This document shows positions 1-8,230 of a stretch of DNA of 64,000 bases, one piece after another. The DNA lies in assembly GCA_902465265.1 (NCBI GenBank), contig CABQMF010000005.1:14821-78820 (forward strand). Direction: 5' to 3'. The notes beneath the pieces are model-generated. The model was not told where the DNA came from. It saw only the letters and a program-made list of their open reading frames with translations, and made no database searches. The stretch is from an uncultured Collinsella sp. Lineage in GTDB: Bacteria; Actinomycetota; Coriobacteriia; Coriobacteriales; Coriobacteriaceae. How positions within the stretch are numbered: position 1 is the first letter of the stretch; each line of letters begins with the position of its first letter. The position numbers were made by a program, and so were the translations under genes.

Positions 1-2141
1 TCGTTGCCGGTGACGTTGGAGGAGAGTGCCCAACGCAGGCTGGCGTCCTCGTAGCCCACGGAGTTGATGGCGGGCAGCGACTCGCGAAGCGTCATGTGCG
101 CTTTCTGGTAGTCGGAAAGCGGGGCGCCGATCAGCTGCATAAGCTGTGTGGACAGGTAGTTGGTGGACAGGTCGTCGACCTCGCTCGTCTGGTCGCAGCC
201 GGCAACGTCGTAGTTAGCCCAGATGATGTAGTCGGTCTGCCACAGGCGCTCTTGGTGGGTGGCGTCGTCCTCGCCGGTAAACCACTTATCGTTGAACTTG
301 GACGGGAAGAACGGCTGGTGATCGCCCCAGAACACCACGACCACCTTGCGGTCGAGCTTGCTCAGGGCGTTGAGGAAGTAGCGCAGCGCCTGATCGGACT
401 GCTCGATGCACGAGACATACTCGTCGACATCGGACAGCGTGCCGTCCTCGACGGTCTTGGTGTCCAGGTCGGTCGTGTCGATGTTGAGATGCATCTGCTT
501 GTCGACCGGCAGCAGACCCGTATCGTAGCCCGAGTGGTTCTGCATGGTCACGTCGAAGATAAACTGCGGATCGGCGTTCTGGTCGAGCAGCTCAAGAATC
601 TTGTCGTAGGTCGCCTGGTCGGTCACCATGCCGCGCAGGGTATCGGCACCCTGGAAATCGTTGATGGACAGGAACCGGTCAAAGCCAAAATCCTTGTAGA
701 CGTTCTCGCGGTTCCAGTTGGTGGCGTGGTTGGGGTGCATGGCCGTGGTGGAATATCCGAGCGACTTGAACTGCTCTGCCAGGTTCCCGGTCGTTTCCAT
801 GTTGTAGATGGTGTAGGGGTACACGCCCGAGCCCAGGTTGGCCATGGAGTTGCCGGTCATAAACTCAAACTCGGTATTGGCGGTACCGCCGCCGTAGGCG
901 CTCACGTAGAGCTTGCCGCGGCTGAGGCAGTTGGACAGATTCTTAAAGTACTGCGGGCCTTCGTAGCCGGCGCGCATGTTCTGGTAGATCGAAAGATCCG
1001 AGAAGGTCTCGTTCATGATGGCGATGACCGTGGGCTTCTCGCTATCGAACTGCTCCTTTGCGGCGGCGCGCTCGTCGCTCTTGGCCGCGTCGGACTTGTC
1101 GTAGGCCTTGGCGTACTTTTTGAGCGTGGCCTTGGCATCGTCGACGGAGTAGTCGGCGGGTTTGGGCGGCTTGATGGACTGCGCTGCGCTAATGAAAGCG
1201 GGCAGGTAGCCCTCGCGCCAGTAGCTCTCGAGCGGGCGCCAGGTGTAGACGGTGATGCCGAGGGTGTTGTAGTAGTCGATGAGCGTGACGTGCGCGGTCA
1301 CGCCGCCCAGGCACAGCACGGCGACGAGCAGATTGGTGAGCAGCATGCGCTTGGCGTTGGCGGCGCCCTTCTGACGGTGCGGTGCCACCAGGCCGGCGTA
1401 CTCGCACAGCAGCATGGCGATGGCGGTAAAGCCCATGGACAGCACGCAGAACAGTGAGATCGAGAAGGTGTAGCCGGTGCCGGCGACCGCGGCGGCGGTG
1501 GAGATGGCCGAAAGGTCGCCCGGCTGGATGGGCATGGATTTAAACGTGATGACGAAGAACTCGGCAATGCCCAGGACAAAGAGGGCAAAGGCCAGGACCG
1601 CGGGAGCTGCGCCGTGGCGCTGGAACAGGAAGAACAGGCCGACCATGAGCGTGGTGATGATGGCCCACTCGAGCAGGATGCACAGGGGGTAGACCCAGGT
1701 AAAGTCGTGGTTGGACGAAACCTCCATGCCCAGCAGTGCAAAGACGCCGGCGAGCAACAGGCACAGGACGGCGGCGACGAGCGGTTTGCCCACAAAGGCG
1801 CCGCGCAGGCGGGCGAGCTTGCCGGTGGGGGCGGGGGCGTCGGGCCCGGCGAACGCAAAGATGCGCGGGGCGATGCGGTCGCGGGCGATACTGGCCCAGG
1901 CGCAGCCGGTGAGGATGGCATTGGTCAGGATGAGCATCACAAAGGCGAGCGGCTCGTTTTGCGCGACGAGGCCAATAGCGCCCCAGACGGTCAAAAAGAG
2001 CTGGAACAGGCCGAAGGCGACGCTCCAGGCGAAGGCGCCCTTGGCAACGGTGCCCGACTGAGCGCGAATGGCCTTGGCTTCGCGCAAGACAAGGTAGACG
2101 GTCGCCGCAAGACCGACGAGCGAGATGGCGGCAGCGAACAT
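1..2141 (-). CDS. LTA synthase family sulfatase (3' end outside window)
   Basis: Membrane-anchored alkaline-phosphatase-superfamily enzyme of the LTA-synthase/phosphoglycerol-transferase type, expected to move glycerol-phosphate groups onto a cell-surface polymer. About 713 residues are visible and the C-terminus lies off the left edge. The first ~290 residues hold several hydrophobic segments; the rest is the extracellular sulfatase fold. The metal and nucleophile residues expected for LtaS are present: Glu in NETFSD (~377), the Thr nucleophile in GGGTANTEF (~420) and the Asp-His pair in FWGDHQPF (~607-608). The ATG at 2141 follows a GAGGAG ribosome site by about eight bases. It stands alone on the reverse strand, divergent from the nitroreductase. 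The exact polymer (LTA or another glycophosphate) cannot be told. Confidence 0.9.
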   Translation of the reverse strand, partial: MFAAAISLVGLAATVYLVLREAKAIRAQSGTVAKGAFAWSVAFGLFQLFLTVWGAIGLVAQNEPLAFVMLILTNAILTGCAWASIARDRIAPRIFAFAGPDAPAPTGKLARLRGAFVGKPLVAAVLCLLLAGVFALLGMEVSSNHDFTWVYPLCILLEWAIITTLMVGLFFLFQRHGAAPAVLAFALFVLGIAEFFVITFKSMPIQPGDLSAISTAAAVAGTGYTFSISLFCVLSMGFTAIAMLLCEYAGLVAPHRQKGAANAKRMLLTNLLVAVLCLGGVTAHVTLIDYYNTLGITVYTWRPLESYWREGYLPAFISAAQSIKPPKPADYSVDDAKATLKKYAKAYDKSDAAKSDERAAAKEQFDSEKPTVIAIMNETFSDLSIYQNMRAGYEGPQYFKNLSNCLSRGKLYVSAYGGGTANTEFEFMTGNSMANLGSGVYPYTIYNMETTGNLAEQFKSLGYSTTAMHPNHATNWNRENVYKDFGFDRFLSINDFQGADTLRGMVTDQATYDKILELLDQNADPQFIFDVTMQNHSGYDTGLLPVDKQMHLNIDTTDLDTKTVEDGTLSDVDEYVSCIEQSDQALRYFLNALSKLDRKVVVVFWGDHQPFFPSKFNDKWFTGEDDATHQERLWQTDYIIWANYDVAGCDQTSEVDDLSTNYLSTQLMQLIGAPLSDYQKAHMTLRESLPAINSVGYEDASLRWALSSNVTGN

Positions 2142-2355
2142 GCTGAGACTCCTCACAAACTTAAAACCTACGAAAGCGGGGGTTTACCCGATTGTTACCT
2201 AAATATGCGCTGCATTTGCGGGCTGCGCACAACAACCAGCCATATTAACGCGCATGTGCGGCGGTGTGGCGCAATGTAGTGGCGGCCTGCGCGATAATGG
2301 ACGGGAATTACACGGAAACGTAAAGGCTTCTTAAAGAATTGGCGAGGATAGAGCT

Positions 2356-3228
2356 ATGGGCGAGCAGGTTTGCAAGGCGGACATGGGCGGCGGCGGAGCT
2401 GCGGGCGTGGATGCGAACGGTTATCCGGTCGAGACTACGGGCAACGCGGTACTGGACATCTTGGAGCATCGCTCGTCTACGCGTGCCTTCGCGCGTGATG
2501 ACGACGACCGTCCCGTGGCGGTGACCGACGAGCAGCGTGCAGCGATTCTGCATGCGGCGAGTCGCGCGCCGTCGGCGGGCGCCATGATGATGTATTCCAT
2601 CGTGAGCATCCGCGAGCAGGCTACGCTCGACCGCCTGGCCGACCTGTGCGACCACCAGCCCATGATCGCCAAGGCGCCCTGGGCACTCATATTTGTGGTC
2701 GATTATGCCAAGTGGATCGATCTGTTTGAGCACGTGGGCTGCTTTGAGCCCGAGTTCGTCGAGCGCACGGGCAAGGCGCCCCGCCGCGCGCCGGGTTTGG
2801 GCGACTTTGCCATCGCGGCCCAGGACGCCGTGATCGCCGCGCAAAACGCCGTGGTTGCCGCCGAGGCCCTGGGCCTGGGGAGCTGCTACATCGGCGACAT
2901 CGTGGAGAACGCCGAAGAAGTGGCCGAGCTGCTGGGCCTGCCACCCTATACCATGCCGCTGTCGATGCTCATCATCGGCACGCCCCGCAAGGAGCGCCCG
3001 GCGATCGCGCATCCCGTGGTGAACCTGGTACACGAGGAGCGCTACTGCCGTGCGGACGACGCGACTATGGATGCGCAGGTGGCCGAGATGGATGCGATGT
3101 TTCGCCCACATGCCCGTGAGGTGGGCGAGCGCGTGGTGGATATCTACACCCGCAAGCACACGAGCCCCTTTATGGCCGAGATGAGCCGTTCCATGGAGTG
3201 GTGGTTCAAAAACTGGCTCGGCAGGTAG
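2356..3228 (+). CDS. Nitroreductase family FMN oxidoreductase
   Basis: A 290-residue flavin-dependent NAD(P)H oxidoreductase of the nitroreductase superfamily. The family start HRSSTRAF (~36-43) supplies FMN-phosphate contacts, and ALGLGSCYIGDI (~171-182) followed by LLGLPPYTMPLSMLIIG matches the flavin-binding C-terminal half. The first ~25 residues are a Gly-rich extension outside the fold, so a start further in is possible, but the ATG at 2356 has GAGGA ten bases upstream. Cytosolic; the physiological acceptor (quinone, nitro compound or flavin) cannot be inferred. It is monocistronic and ends just before a palindromic repeat. Confidence 0.88.
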   Translation: MGEQVCKADMGGGGAAGVDANGYPVETTGNAVLDILEHRSSTRAFARDDDDRPVAVTDEQRAAILHAASRAPSAGAMMMYSIVSIREQATLDRLADLCDHQPMIAKAPWALIFVVDYAKWIDLFEHVGCFEPEFVERTGKAPRRAPGLGDFAIAAQDAVIAAQNAVVAAEALGLGSCYIGDIVENAEEVAELLGLPPYTMPLSMLIIGTPRKERPAIAHPVVNLVHEERYCRADDATMDAQVAEMDAMFRPHAREVGERVVDIYTRKHTSPFMAEMSRSMEWWFKNWLGR

Positions 3229-3230
3229 CC

Positions 3231-3265
3231 AATGTGACAAAGGGACAGTCCCTTTGTCACATTCC
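3231..3265. repeat. Palindromic repeat, family A (copy 1)
   Basis: An almost perfect palindrome built on TGTGACAAAGGGAC and its reverse complement, starting two bases after the nitroreductase stop. Related copies lie near 16604, 29140, 30195 (half), 35158 (degenerate) and 41813 (half). It could act as a transcription terminator hairpin; its recurrence marks it as a REP-like dispersed repeat. Confidence 0.85.
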
Positions 3266-3346
3266 ATATCGCCGCGGTGGCCTAAAGGCCGTATAAATGT
3301 TTATCTAGCTGGGAAAACGGTGCCGTGCAAGCGCAGGCCGATTGCC

Positions 3347-3352
3347 TATAAT
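3347..3352 (+). promoter_or_regulatory. Candidate -10 box for kup
   Basis: A perfect TATAAT lies 36 bases before the kup ATG. No good -35 hexamer is visible at 16-18 bases upstream, so the promoter is either extended -10 (TTGCC precedes it) or activator dependent. Confidence 0.4.
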
Positions 3353-3387
3353 CCCTTCGAACATTAAAGTTGGGAGGAAACCGGCTT

Positions 3388-5415
3388 ATGGAACAAAAGG
3401 CCAAGGAGGCAGCCTCGCACGCTGCGATTCCTGTGAGCATCTCGGCGATGCTCGTCACGCTGGGCGTGGTGTATGGCGATATCGGCACCAGCCCCATGTA
3501 TGTAACCAAGGCGCTCGTTGCCGGCAACGGCGGCATCGGAAGCGTCACGCAGGAGTTCGTGCTCGGCGCGCTCTCCCTTGTCATGTGGACGGTCACGCTG
3601 CTGACGACCGTCAAGTACGTGCTGATCTCGCTGCGCGCCGACAACCACGGCGAGGGCGGTATCTTTGCCCTGTACAGCCTGGTCAAGCGTTGCGGCAAGT
3701 GGCTCATCATCCCCGCCATGCTGGGCGGCGCCGCGCTGCTTGCCGACGGCATCCTGACGCCTGCCGTTACCGTCACCACGGCCATCGAGGGTCTGCGCAC
3801 CATCCCGGCAGTCCATGCTGTGTTGGGCGACGATCAGGGCCGCGTCGTGGCTATCACGCTTGCCATCATCATTGTGCTCTTCTTGGTGCAGCGTATCGGT
3901 ACGGCCAAGATCGGCCGTGCCTTTGGCCCCATCATGACGCTGTGGTTTCTGTTCCTGGGCGGTACGGGTCTGTTCTTTGTCTTCCAGTACCCCGCGGTGC
4001 TGCTGTGCCTCAACCCGCTGCGCGGCATCGGCTTTCTGCTGAGCCCCAACAACCATGCAGGCATCATGATTCTGGGCAGCTGCTTCCTCGCCACCACCGG
4101 TGCCGAGGCGCTCTACTCCGACATGGGCCATGTGGGCCGCGGCAACATTTACGCCACCTGGCCGTTCGTCAAGTGCTGCTTGCTGCTGTCCTATATGGGC
4201 CAGGGCGCTTGGCTTATCAACAACGCCGGCAACCCGGAGCTCATGGGTATCGCCGACCTCAACCCCTTCTACCAGATGCTCGCCCCGGGTCTGCGTCCCT
4301 TTGCCGTCGGCCTTTCCACTGTCGCGGCCATCATTGCCTCGCAGGCGCTCATCACCGGCGCATTCTCGCTGGTGTCCGAGGCCAGTCGCCTGGACCTCAT
4401 GCCGCACATGCAGGTCTTCTATCCTGCCGAGACCAAGGGCCAGCTCTATATTCCCATGGTCAACAACGTCATGCTTGTGGGCTGCGTCGTCGTGGTGCTG
4501 CTGTTCCAGAGCTCGGCGCACATGGAGGCCGCCTACGGCTTGGCGATTACCCTGACCATGATGTGCACGACGCTGCTGCTCTTCTTCTACTTGCATGTTG
4601 ATCGCGGCCTTAAGGTCGTCCCGTATATCTTCGTTGCGTTCTTCCTCATGCTCGAGGGCTTCTTCTTTGTGAGCTCGCTTACCAAGTTCTTCCACGGTGG
4701 CTATTTCACCATTCTGATGGCCATGCTCATCATGGGCATTATGGTGTGCTGGTACAACGGCACGGCGGTCGAGCAGCGCCAGTTTACGCTGCTGCCGCTG
4801 CGCAGCTACCTGCCGCAGCTCAAGCGCCTGCGCGACGACGACCGTTACGAGCGCATAAGTGACAACATCGTGTACCTGACCAAGGACACCCATACCGACT
4901 ACATCGACCGCGATATCGTCTATTCGATCTTGGACAAGCATCCCAAGCGCGCCCGCGCCTGGTGGTTTGTGAATGTCGAGACTATGGACGAACCGCACAC
5001 CTTTGCCTATTCGGTCGAGACGTTCGGCACCGACTACGTGTTCCGCGTGCATCTGTACCTGGGCTACAAGATCAACCAGCGCGTCAATGCCTACCTGCGT
5101 CAGGTTGTTCAGGACCTGGCTGCCACCGGCGAGCTGCCGCCGCAGACGCATGACTACTCGGTCTACAAGGATCCGGGTAACATTGGCACGTTCAAGTTCA
5201 TCCTGATCCGTAAGCTTCTGGCGCCCGAAAGCGATGTGGAGCCGAGCGAGCGTACGGCCATCACGCTCAAGTACATCATCCGCCGCGCCGCCGGCACGCC
5301 TGCACGCTGGTATGGCCTGGAGAACTCCAACGTGAGCTTTGAGTACGTGCCGCTGTTCACCAAGTTCAAGGCCGTGAACAAGATGCATCGCCTGGCCCCC
5401 AACGAGCGGCCGTAG
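3388..5415 (+). CDS. kup: Kup/HAK potassium uptake permease
   Basis: A 675-residue proton-coupled potassium transporter of the KUP family. The N-terminus has the family signature GVVYGDIGTSPMY, followed by about twelve membrane segments and a ~200-residue cytoplasmic C-terminal domain. ALRADNHGEGGIFALY (as LRADNHGEGG) is the conserved loop after TM2-3. The ATG at 3388 is chosen over an upstream in-frame TTG at 3370 because GGGAGGA sits nine bases before it. Downstream, on the same strand, come a small membrane protein and a KdpD/KdpE-like two-component pair, so this uptake system may be controlled by that sensor. Confidence 0.95.
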   Translation: MEQKAKEAASHAAIPVSISAMLVTLGVVYGDIGTSPMYVTKALVAGNGGIGSVTQEFVLGALSLVMWTVTLLTTVKYVLISLRADNHGEGGIFALYSLVKRCGKWLIIPAMLGGAALLADGILTPAVTVTTAIEGLRTIPAVHAVLGDDQGRVVAITLAIIIVLFLVQRIGTAKIGRAFGPIMTLWFLFLGGTGLFFVFQYPAVLLCLNPLRGIGFLLSPNNHAGIMILGSCFLATTGAEALYSDMGHVGRGNIYATWPFVKCCLLLSYMGQGAWLINNAGNPELMGIADLNPFYQMLAPGLRPFAVGLSTVAAIIASQALITGAFSLVSEASRLDLMPHMQVFYPAETKGQLYIPMVNNVMLVGCVVVVLLFQSSAHMEAAYGLAITLTMMCTTLLLFFYLHVDRGLKVVPYIFVAFFLMLEGFFFVSSLTKFFHGGYFTILMAMLIMGIMVCWYNGTAVEQRQFTLLPLRSYLPQLKRLRDDDRYERISDNIVYLTKDTHTDYIDRDIVYSILDKHPKRARAWWFVNVETMDEPHTFAYSVETFGTDYVFRVHLYLGYKINQRVNAYLRQVVQDLAATGELPPQTHDYSVYKDPGNIGTFKFILIRKLLAPESDVEPSERTAITLKYIIRRAAGTPARWYGLENSNVSFEYVPLFTKFKAVNKMHRLAPNERP

Positions 5416-5484
5416 TCGACGCTCGAGGTTTGTCTGCGAACGGGCGGGTTTGTATTGACGGGGATTGAGTCCTGGGAGGAAACC

Positions 5485-5679
5485 ATGGATGCAAAGGTGC
5501 TTGACGGTTGCGATCTTGCTGCCGAGCTGGTGCGTGAGGCGCGCGTCGACGCCGCCGAAGATCGGTTCTTTACGAATCGGGCCAACATGGACATGGCCGA
5601 TCGCGTGATCTCGATTGTGGTGACGCTGCTTGTCGCGGCGTGCGTGTGCGCACTGCTCGCGCACGTGCTGTTTGTCTAA
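5485..5679 (+). CDS. Small single-span membrane protein after Kup
   Basis: I recognise no family for this 64-residue product. It has an acidic, Asp/Ala-rich cytoplasmic-looking N-terminus (1-40) and one hydrophobic segment (41-62) at the extreme C-terminus, ending in LLAHVLFV. The start at 5485 is backed by TGGGAGGAAACC, the same ribosome site as kup 69 bases upstream. Its position between kup and the kdpD-like kinase suggests an accessory or regulatory subunit, in the way KdpF accompanies KdpA, but there is no sequence similarity that I can see. Confidence 0.6.
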   Translation: MDAKVLDGCDLAAELVREARVDAAEDRFFTNRANMDMADRVISIVVTLLVAACVCALLAHVLFV

Positions 5680-5704
5680 CGATCGCAGGCTGCAAAGGCT
5701 TTAC

Positions 5705-5772
5705 ACTTGGAACCACCACAAGGGGAAACCACCACAAAGGTGCCTGTCCCCTTTGTGGTGGTTTTTGTTTTT
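5705..5772. terminator. Hairpin repeat / probable terminator
   Basis: AACCACCACAAAGG and its reverse complement flank a short loop and are followed by a T-rich run (TTTTTGTTTTT), the form of a Rho-independent terminator. A partial extra copy of the left arm lies just upstream. The core (AAAGG..CCTGTCCCCTTT) resembles the family A repeats. It separates the small membrane protein from the sensor kinase. Confidence 0.75.
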
Positions 5773-5792
5773 GAGAGAGGGGCGGGACGCTG

Positions 5793-7418
5793 ATGGACGT
5801 CCGTACGGACGGCGATATTGCCGATAGCTTTTGGTGGCGGCGCACAACGCTGACGCGCCGCACTCCTCTGTATGACGCCTGCGTATCGGCGGGGCTGCTG
5901 GTCGCGGCGACGATTGTGGGCGCGCTGCTCGACCATCCGGGTCTCGCGCCGAGCATCATGATCGTCTATGTGTTCGCCGTTCAGCTGTGCGCATTCTTTA
6001 CCTGGAGTCGCCTGTATTGCTTGCTGAGCTCGGCTGCCGCCGTGGCGCTCTACAACTTCTTGTTTGTCGACCCGCGCTACTCGCTGTCGCTTATCGACCG
6101 CGGCTATCCCGGCATGTTCTTCATCATGTTCGTGGTTTCGCTTGTGTCGAGCTCGATTGCGTTGGCCCTGCGCCGCGCCTTGGCACAGGCTGCCGCCAGC
6201 GACCGCCGCACGCATATGGTGCTCGAGACCAACCGCATGCTGCAGCGGTGCGCCGATCAGCAGCAGATTGTGCATGCCATGGCAACGCAGCTGGCTCGTC
6301 TTTCGGGCTGTCCGGTCGTGTGGTACAGCGCTGACGCCGAGGGCGATGACCTGCTGCCGCGTGCGACATACACGGCCGTGGGCGATGCCGCGCCGGTGCA
6401 TGAACTGGCGCCGCAGATGCCGCCGCGGCTCTCGGCGTCTGCCTATGTGGGAACGCCGCTCGATGCCACCTATGGCGGCTCGGCGTTTTATGGCATCTAC
6501 CTGACGGTTCGCACGGGTGATGGCTTCGTGCGCTCGGGCGACCCCGCCTCGGTGGTGGGCGTGCTGGCTATCGTTGCCGAGCCCGACGTGCTGACGCACG
6601 AGGAACGGACACTTGCCGATGCCATCGTGAGCGAAGGCGAGCTGGCGCTCGATCGCGCCCGCGCCATGGAGGCCCGCGAGGAGGCGGCGGTGCTCGCCAA
6701 AAACGAGCAGCTGCGCGCCAACCTGCTGCGCTCCATCTCGCACGACCTGCGCACGCCGCTCACCAGTATTTCGGGCAATGCCGACGTGCTGCTCGACCAG
6801 GGTTCGACCGGCACCGCGGTGCTCGATGCCCAGACGCGCCGCGGCCTGCTTCTATCCATTCGCTCGGATGCGCTGTGGCTCAACGCCACCGTCGAGAACC
6901 TGCTCGCCATTACCAAGCTTGAGGGCGGCGGTATGCGACTGTCGACCACGCTCGAGCTCATGGACGATATCGTCGAGGAGGCGCTGCGCCACGTGAACCC
7001 TGCCGTGCGCGAGCACGACCTTAAGGTGGTGGCGTGCGATGAGCCGGCGCTCGTCAACGTCGATGCGCGCCTGATGGTGCAGCTGGTGGTCAATCTGGTG
7101 AACAACGCCATCACCTATACGCCCGCAGGCTCGCATATCGTGATTTCGATTAACGTTGACGACGGATGCGTGACGTGCTCGGTAGCCGATGACGGCCCGG
7201 GCATTGCGCCCGAGGACCGCGAGCGAATCTTTGAGTCGTTCTACACCGCCAACCATGGTCTGGCCGACAGCCATCGCAGCGTTGGCCTGGGTCTTTCGCT
7301 CTGTCGTTCCATTGCGTTGGCGCATGGCGGTAGCATAGAGGTTGCCGCGGCGGACCCGCATGGCTCTGTCTTTACGATTGGGCTTCCCGCCGCCGACGTT
7401 TCGTTTGATAAGGAGTAG
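5793..7418 (+). CDS. KdpD-like sensor histidine kinase lacking the N-terminal KdpD domain
   Basis: A 541-residue membrane sensor kinase. Residues ~25-130 are a DUF4118 four-helix membrane domain with the typical YNFLFVDPRYSL loop, followed by a GAF-like region (~150-290), a HisKA domain with the phospho-His in SISHDLRTPLT (His ~317) and an HATPase domain (DDGPGIAPEDR, GLGLSLCRSI). It matches the C-terminal two thirds of KdpD; the ~400-residue N-terminal KdpD/Usp region is absent. Overlapping function with the next gene is clear: the AAGGAG for the regulator lies inside this gene's stop region. Probably senses potassium or envelope state for kup; inference from context only. Confidence 0.88.
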   Translation: MDVRTDGDIADSFWWRRTTLTRRTPLYDACVSAGLLVAATIVGALLDHPGLAPSIMIVYVFAVQLCAFFTWSRLYCLLSSAAAVALYNFLFVDPRYSLSLIDRGYPGMFFIMFVVSLVSSSIALALRRALAQAAASDRRTHMVLETNRMLQRCADQQQIVHAMATQLARLSGCPVVWYSADAEGDDLLPRATYTAVGDAAPVHELAPQMPPRLSASAYVGTPLDATYGGSAFYGIYLTVRTGDGFVRSGDPASVVGVLAIVAEPDVLTHEERTLADAIVSEGELALDRARAMEAREEAAVLAKNEQLRANLLRSISHDLRTPLTSISGNADVLLDQGSTGTAVLDAQTRRGLLLSIRSDALWLNATVENLLAITKLEGGGMRLSTTLELMDDIVEEALRHVNPAVREHDLKVVACDEPALVNVDARLMVQLVVNLVNNAITYTPAGSHIVISINVDDGCVTCSVADDGPGIAPEDRERIFESFYTANHGLADSHRSVGLGLSLCRSIALAHGGSIEVAAADPHGSVFTIGLPAADVSFDKE

Positions 7419-7422
7419 CGCT

Positions 7423-8136
7423 GTGCCGAACTCTGCCGTAAAACCGCTCATCTTGGTCGTTGAGGACGATTCCGCTGTTCGCAACCTTATCGTTGCCGCG
7501 CTCGAGGCGCACGGCTTGCGCCATATGGCCGTGGAGACCGCCCATGCCGCCATCGCCGCCGCCTCGTCGCAGGCACCGAGCATTGTGCTGCTCGATCTGG
7601 GCCTGCCCGATATGGATGGTGTCAAGGTGGTGGAGTCGGTGCGCGCATGGTCGGGCATGCCGATCATTGTGGTCTCGGCGCGCAGCGAGGATGCGGACAA
7701 GATCCGCGCGCTCGATGCCGGCGCCGACGACTACCTGACCAAGCCGTTTTCGGTCGAGGAGTTGCTCGCGCGCATTCGCACGACGCTCAGGCGTCTTTCG
7801 TATGCACAGACGGGCGGCGTTGCCTCCGAGGGCTCGTTCGATACCGGTGAGCTGCATATCGATTTTGATGCCGGCATCGCCACGATGGATGGCGAGGAGC
7901 TGCACCTAACGCCGATCGAGTACAAGCTCCTGTGCCTGCTAGCGCACAACGCCGACAAGGTGCTGACGCACCAGTTTATCCTGCACGAGATTTGGGGCAC
8001 GGCAACTAAGAGCGACCTGGCGAGCCTGCGTGTCTTCATGGGCACGTTGCGTAAGAAGATTGAGTCCGACCCCGCGCATCCGCGCTATATCCAAACGCAT
8101 GTGGGTATCGGTTACCGACTGGTCACCCAAGGCTAG
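7423..8136 (+). CDS. KdpE-like OmpR-family response regulator
   Basis: A 237-residue two-domain regulator: receiver domain with acidic pocket EDD (14-16), phospho-acceptor Asp58 in LLDLGLPD, and the Lys in LTKPF; then an OmpR/PhoB winged helix (LTPIEYKLLCLL ... GTLRKKIE ... GIGYRLV). The GTG start at 7423 is chosen because AAGGAG ends eight bases upstream and the receiver fold begins right after; longer in-frame starts would lie inside the kinase gene. It is the cognate partner of the upstream kinase, four bases apart. Likely target is kup, but no binding site is identified. Confidence 0.92.
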   Translation: MPNSAVKPLILVVEDDSAVRNLIVAALEAHGLRHMAVETAHAAIAAASSQAPSIVLLDLGLPDMDGVKVVESVRAWSGMPIIVVSARSEDADKIRALDAGADDYLTKPFSVEELLARIRTTLRRLSYAQTGGVASEGSFDTGELHIDFDAGIATMDGEELHLTPIEYKLLCLLAHNADKVLTHQFILHEIWGTATKSDLASLRVFMGTLRKKIESDPAHPRYIQTHVGIGYRLVTQG

Positions 8137-8161
8137 ATCGCCAACCACCATTCCAATATGA

Positions 8162-8226
8162 GTTGCGGTGAAATAGTTCCTGTTTGGGCCTTTACCAGGC
8201 TTTTTTAGGAACTATTCCACCGCAAC
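8162..8226. repeat. Palindromic repeat, family D (copy 1)
   Basis: Arms GTTGCGGTGAAATAGTTCCT and its near-exact reverse complement flank a ~25-bp loop, in the gap between two convergent genes. A second copy with the same arms but an unrelated loop is at 35091-35153. It may double as a bidirectional terminator. Confidence 0.85.
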
Positions 8227-8230
8227 TTTG

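Noticed and set aside
96..1457. 453-codon forward frame at the left edge
   Set aside because: Lies antisense to the LTA-synthase-type gene, whose catalytic residues are all in order on the other strand.
3364..5664. Very long reverse-strand open frame opposite kup
   Set aside because: It is the antisense of a clear Kup protein; its translation is His/Gln/Arg/Asp-rich with no fold, a usual artefact in GC-rich DNA.
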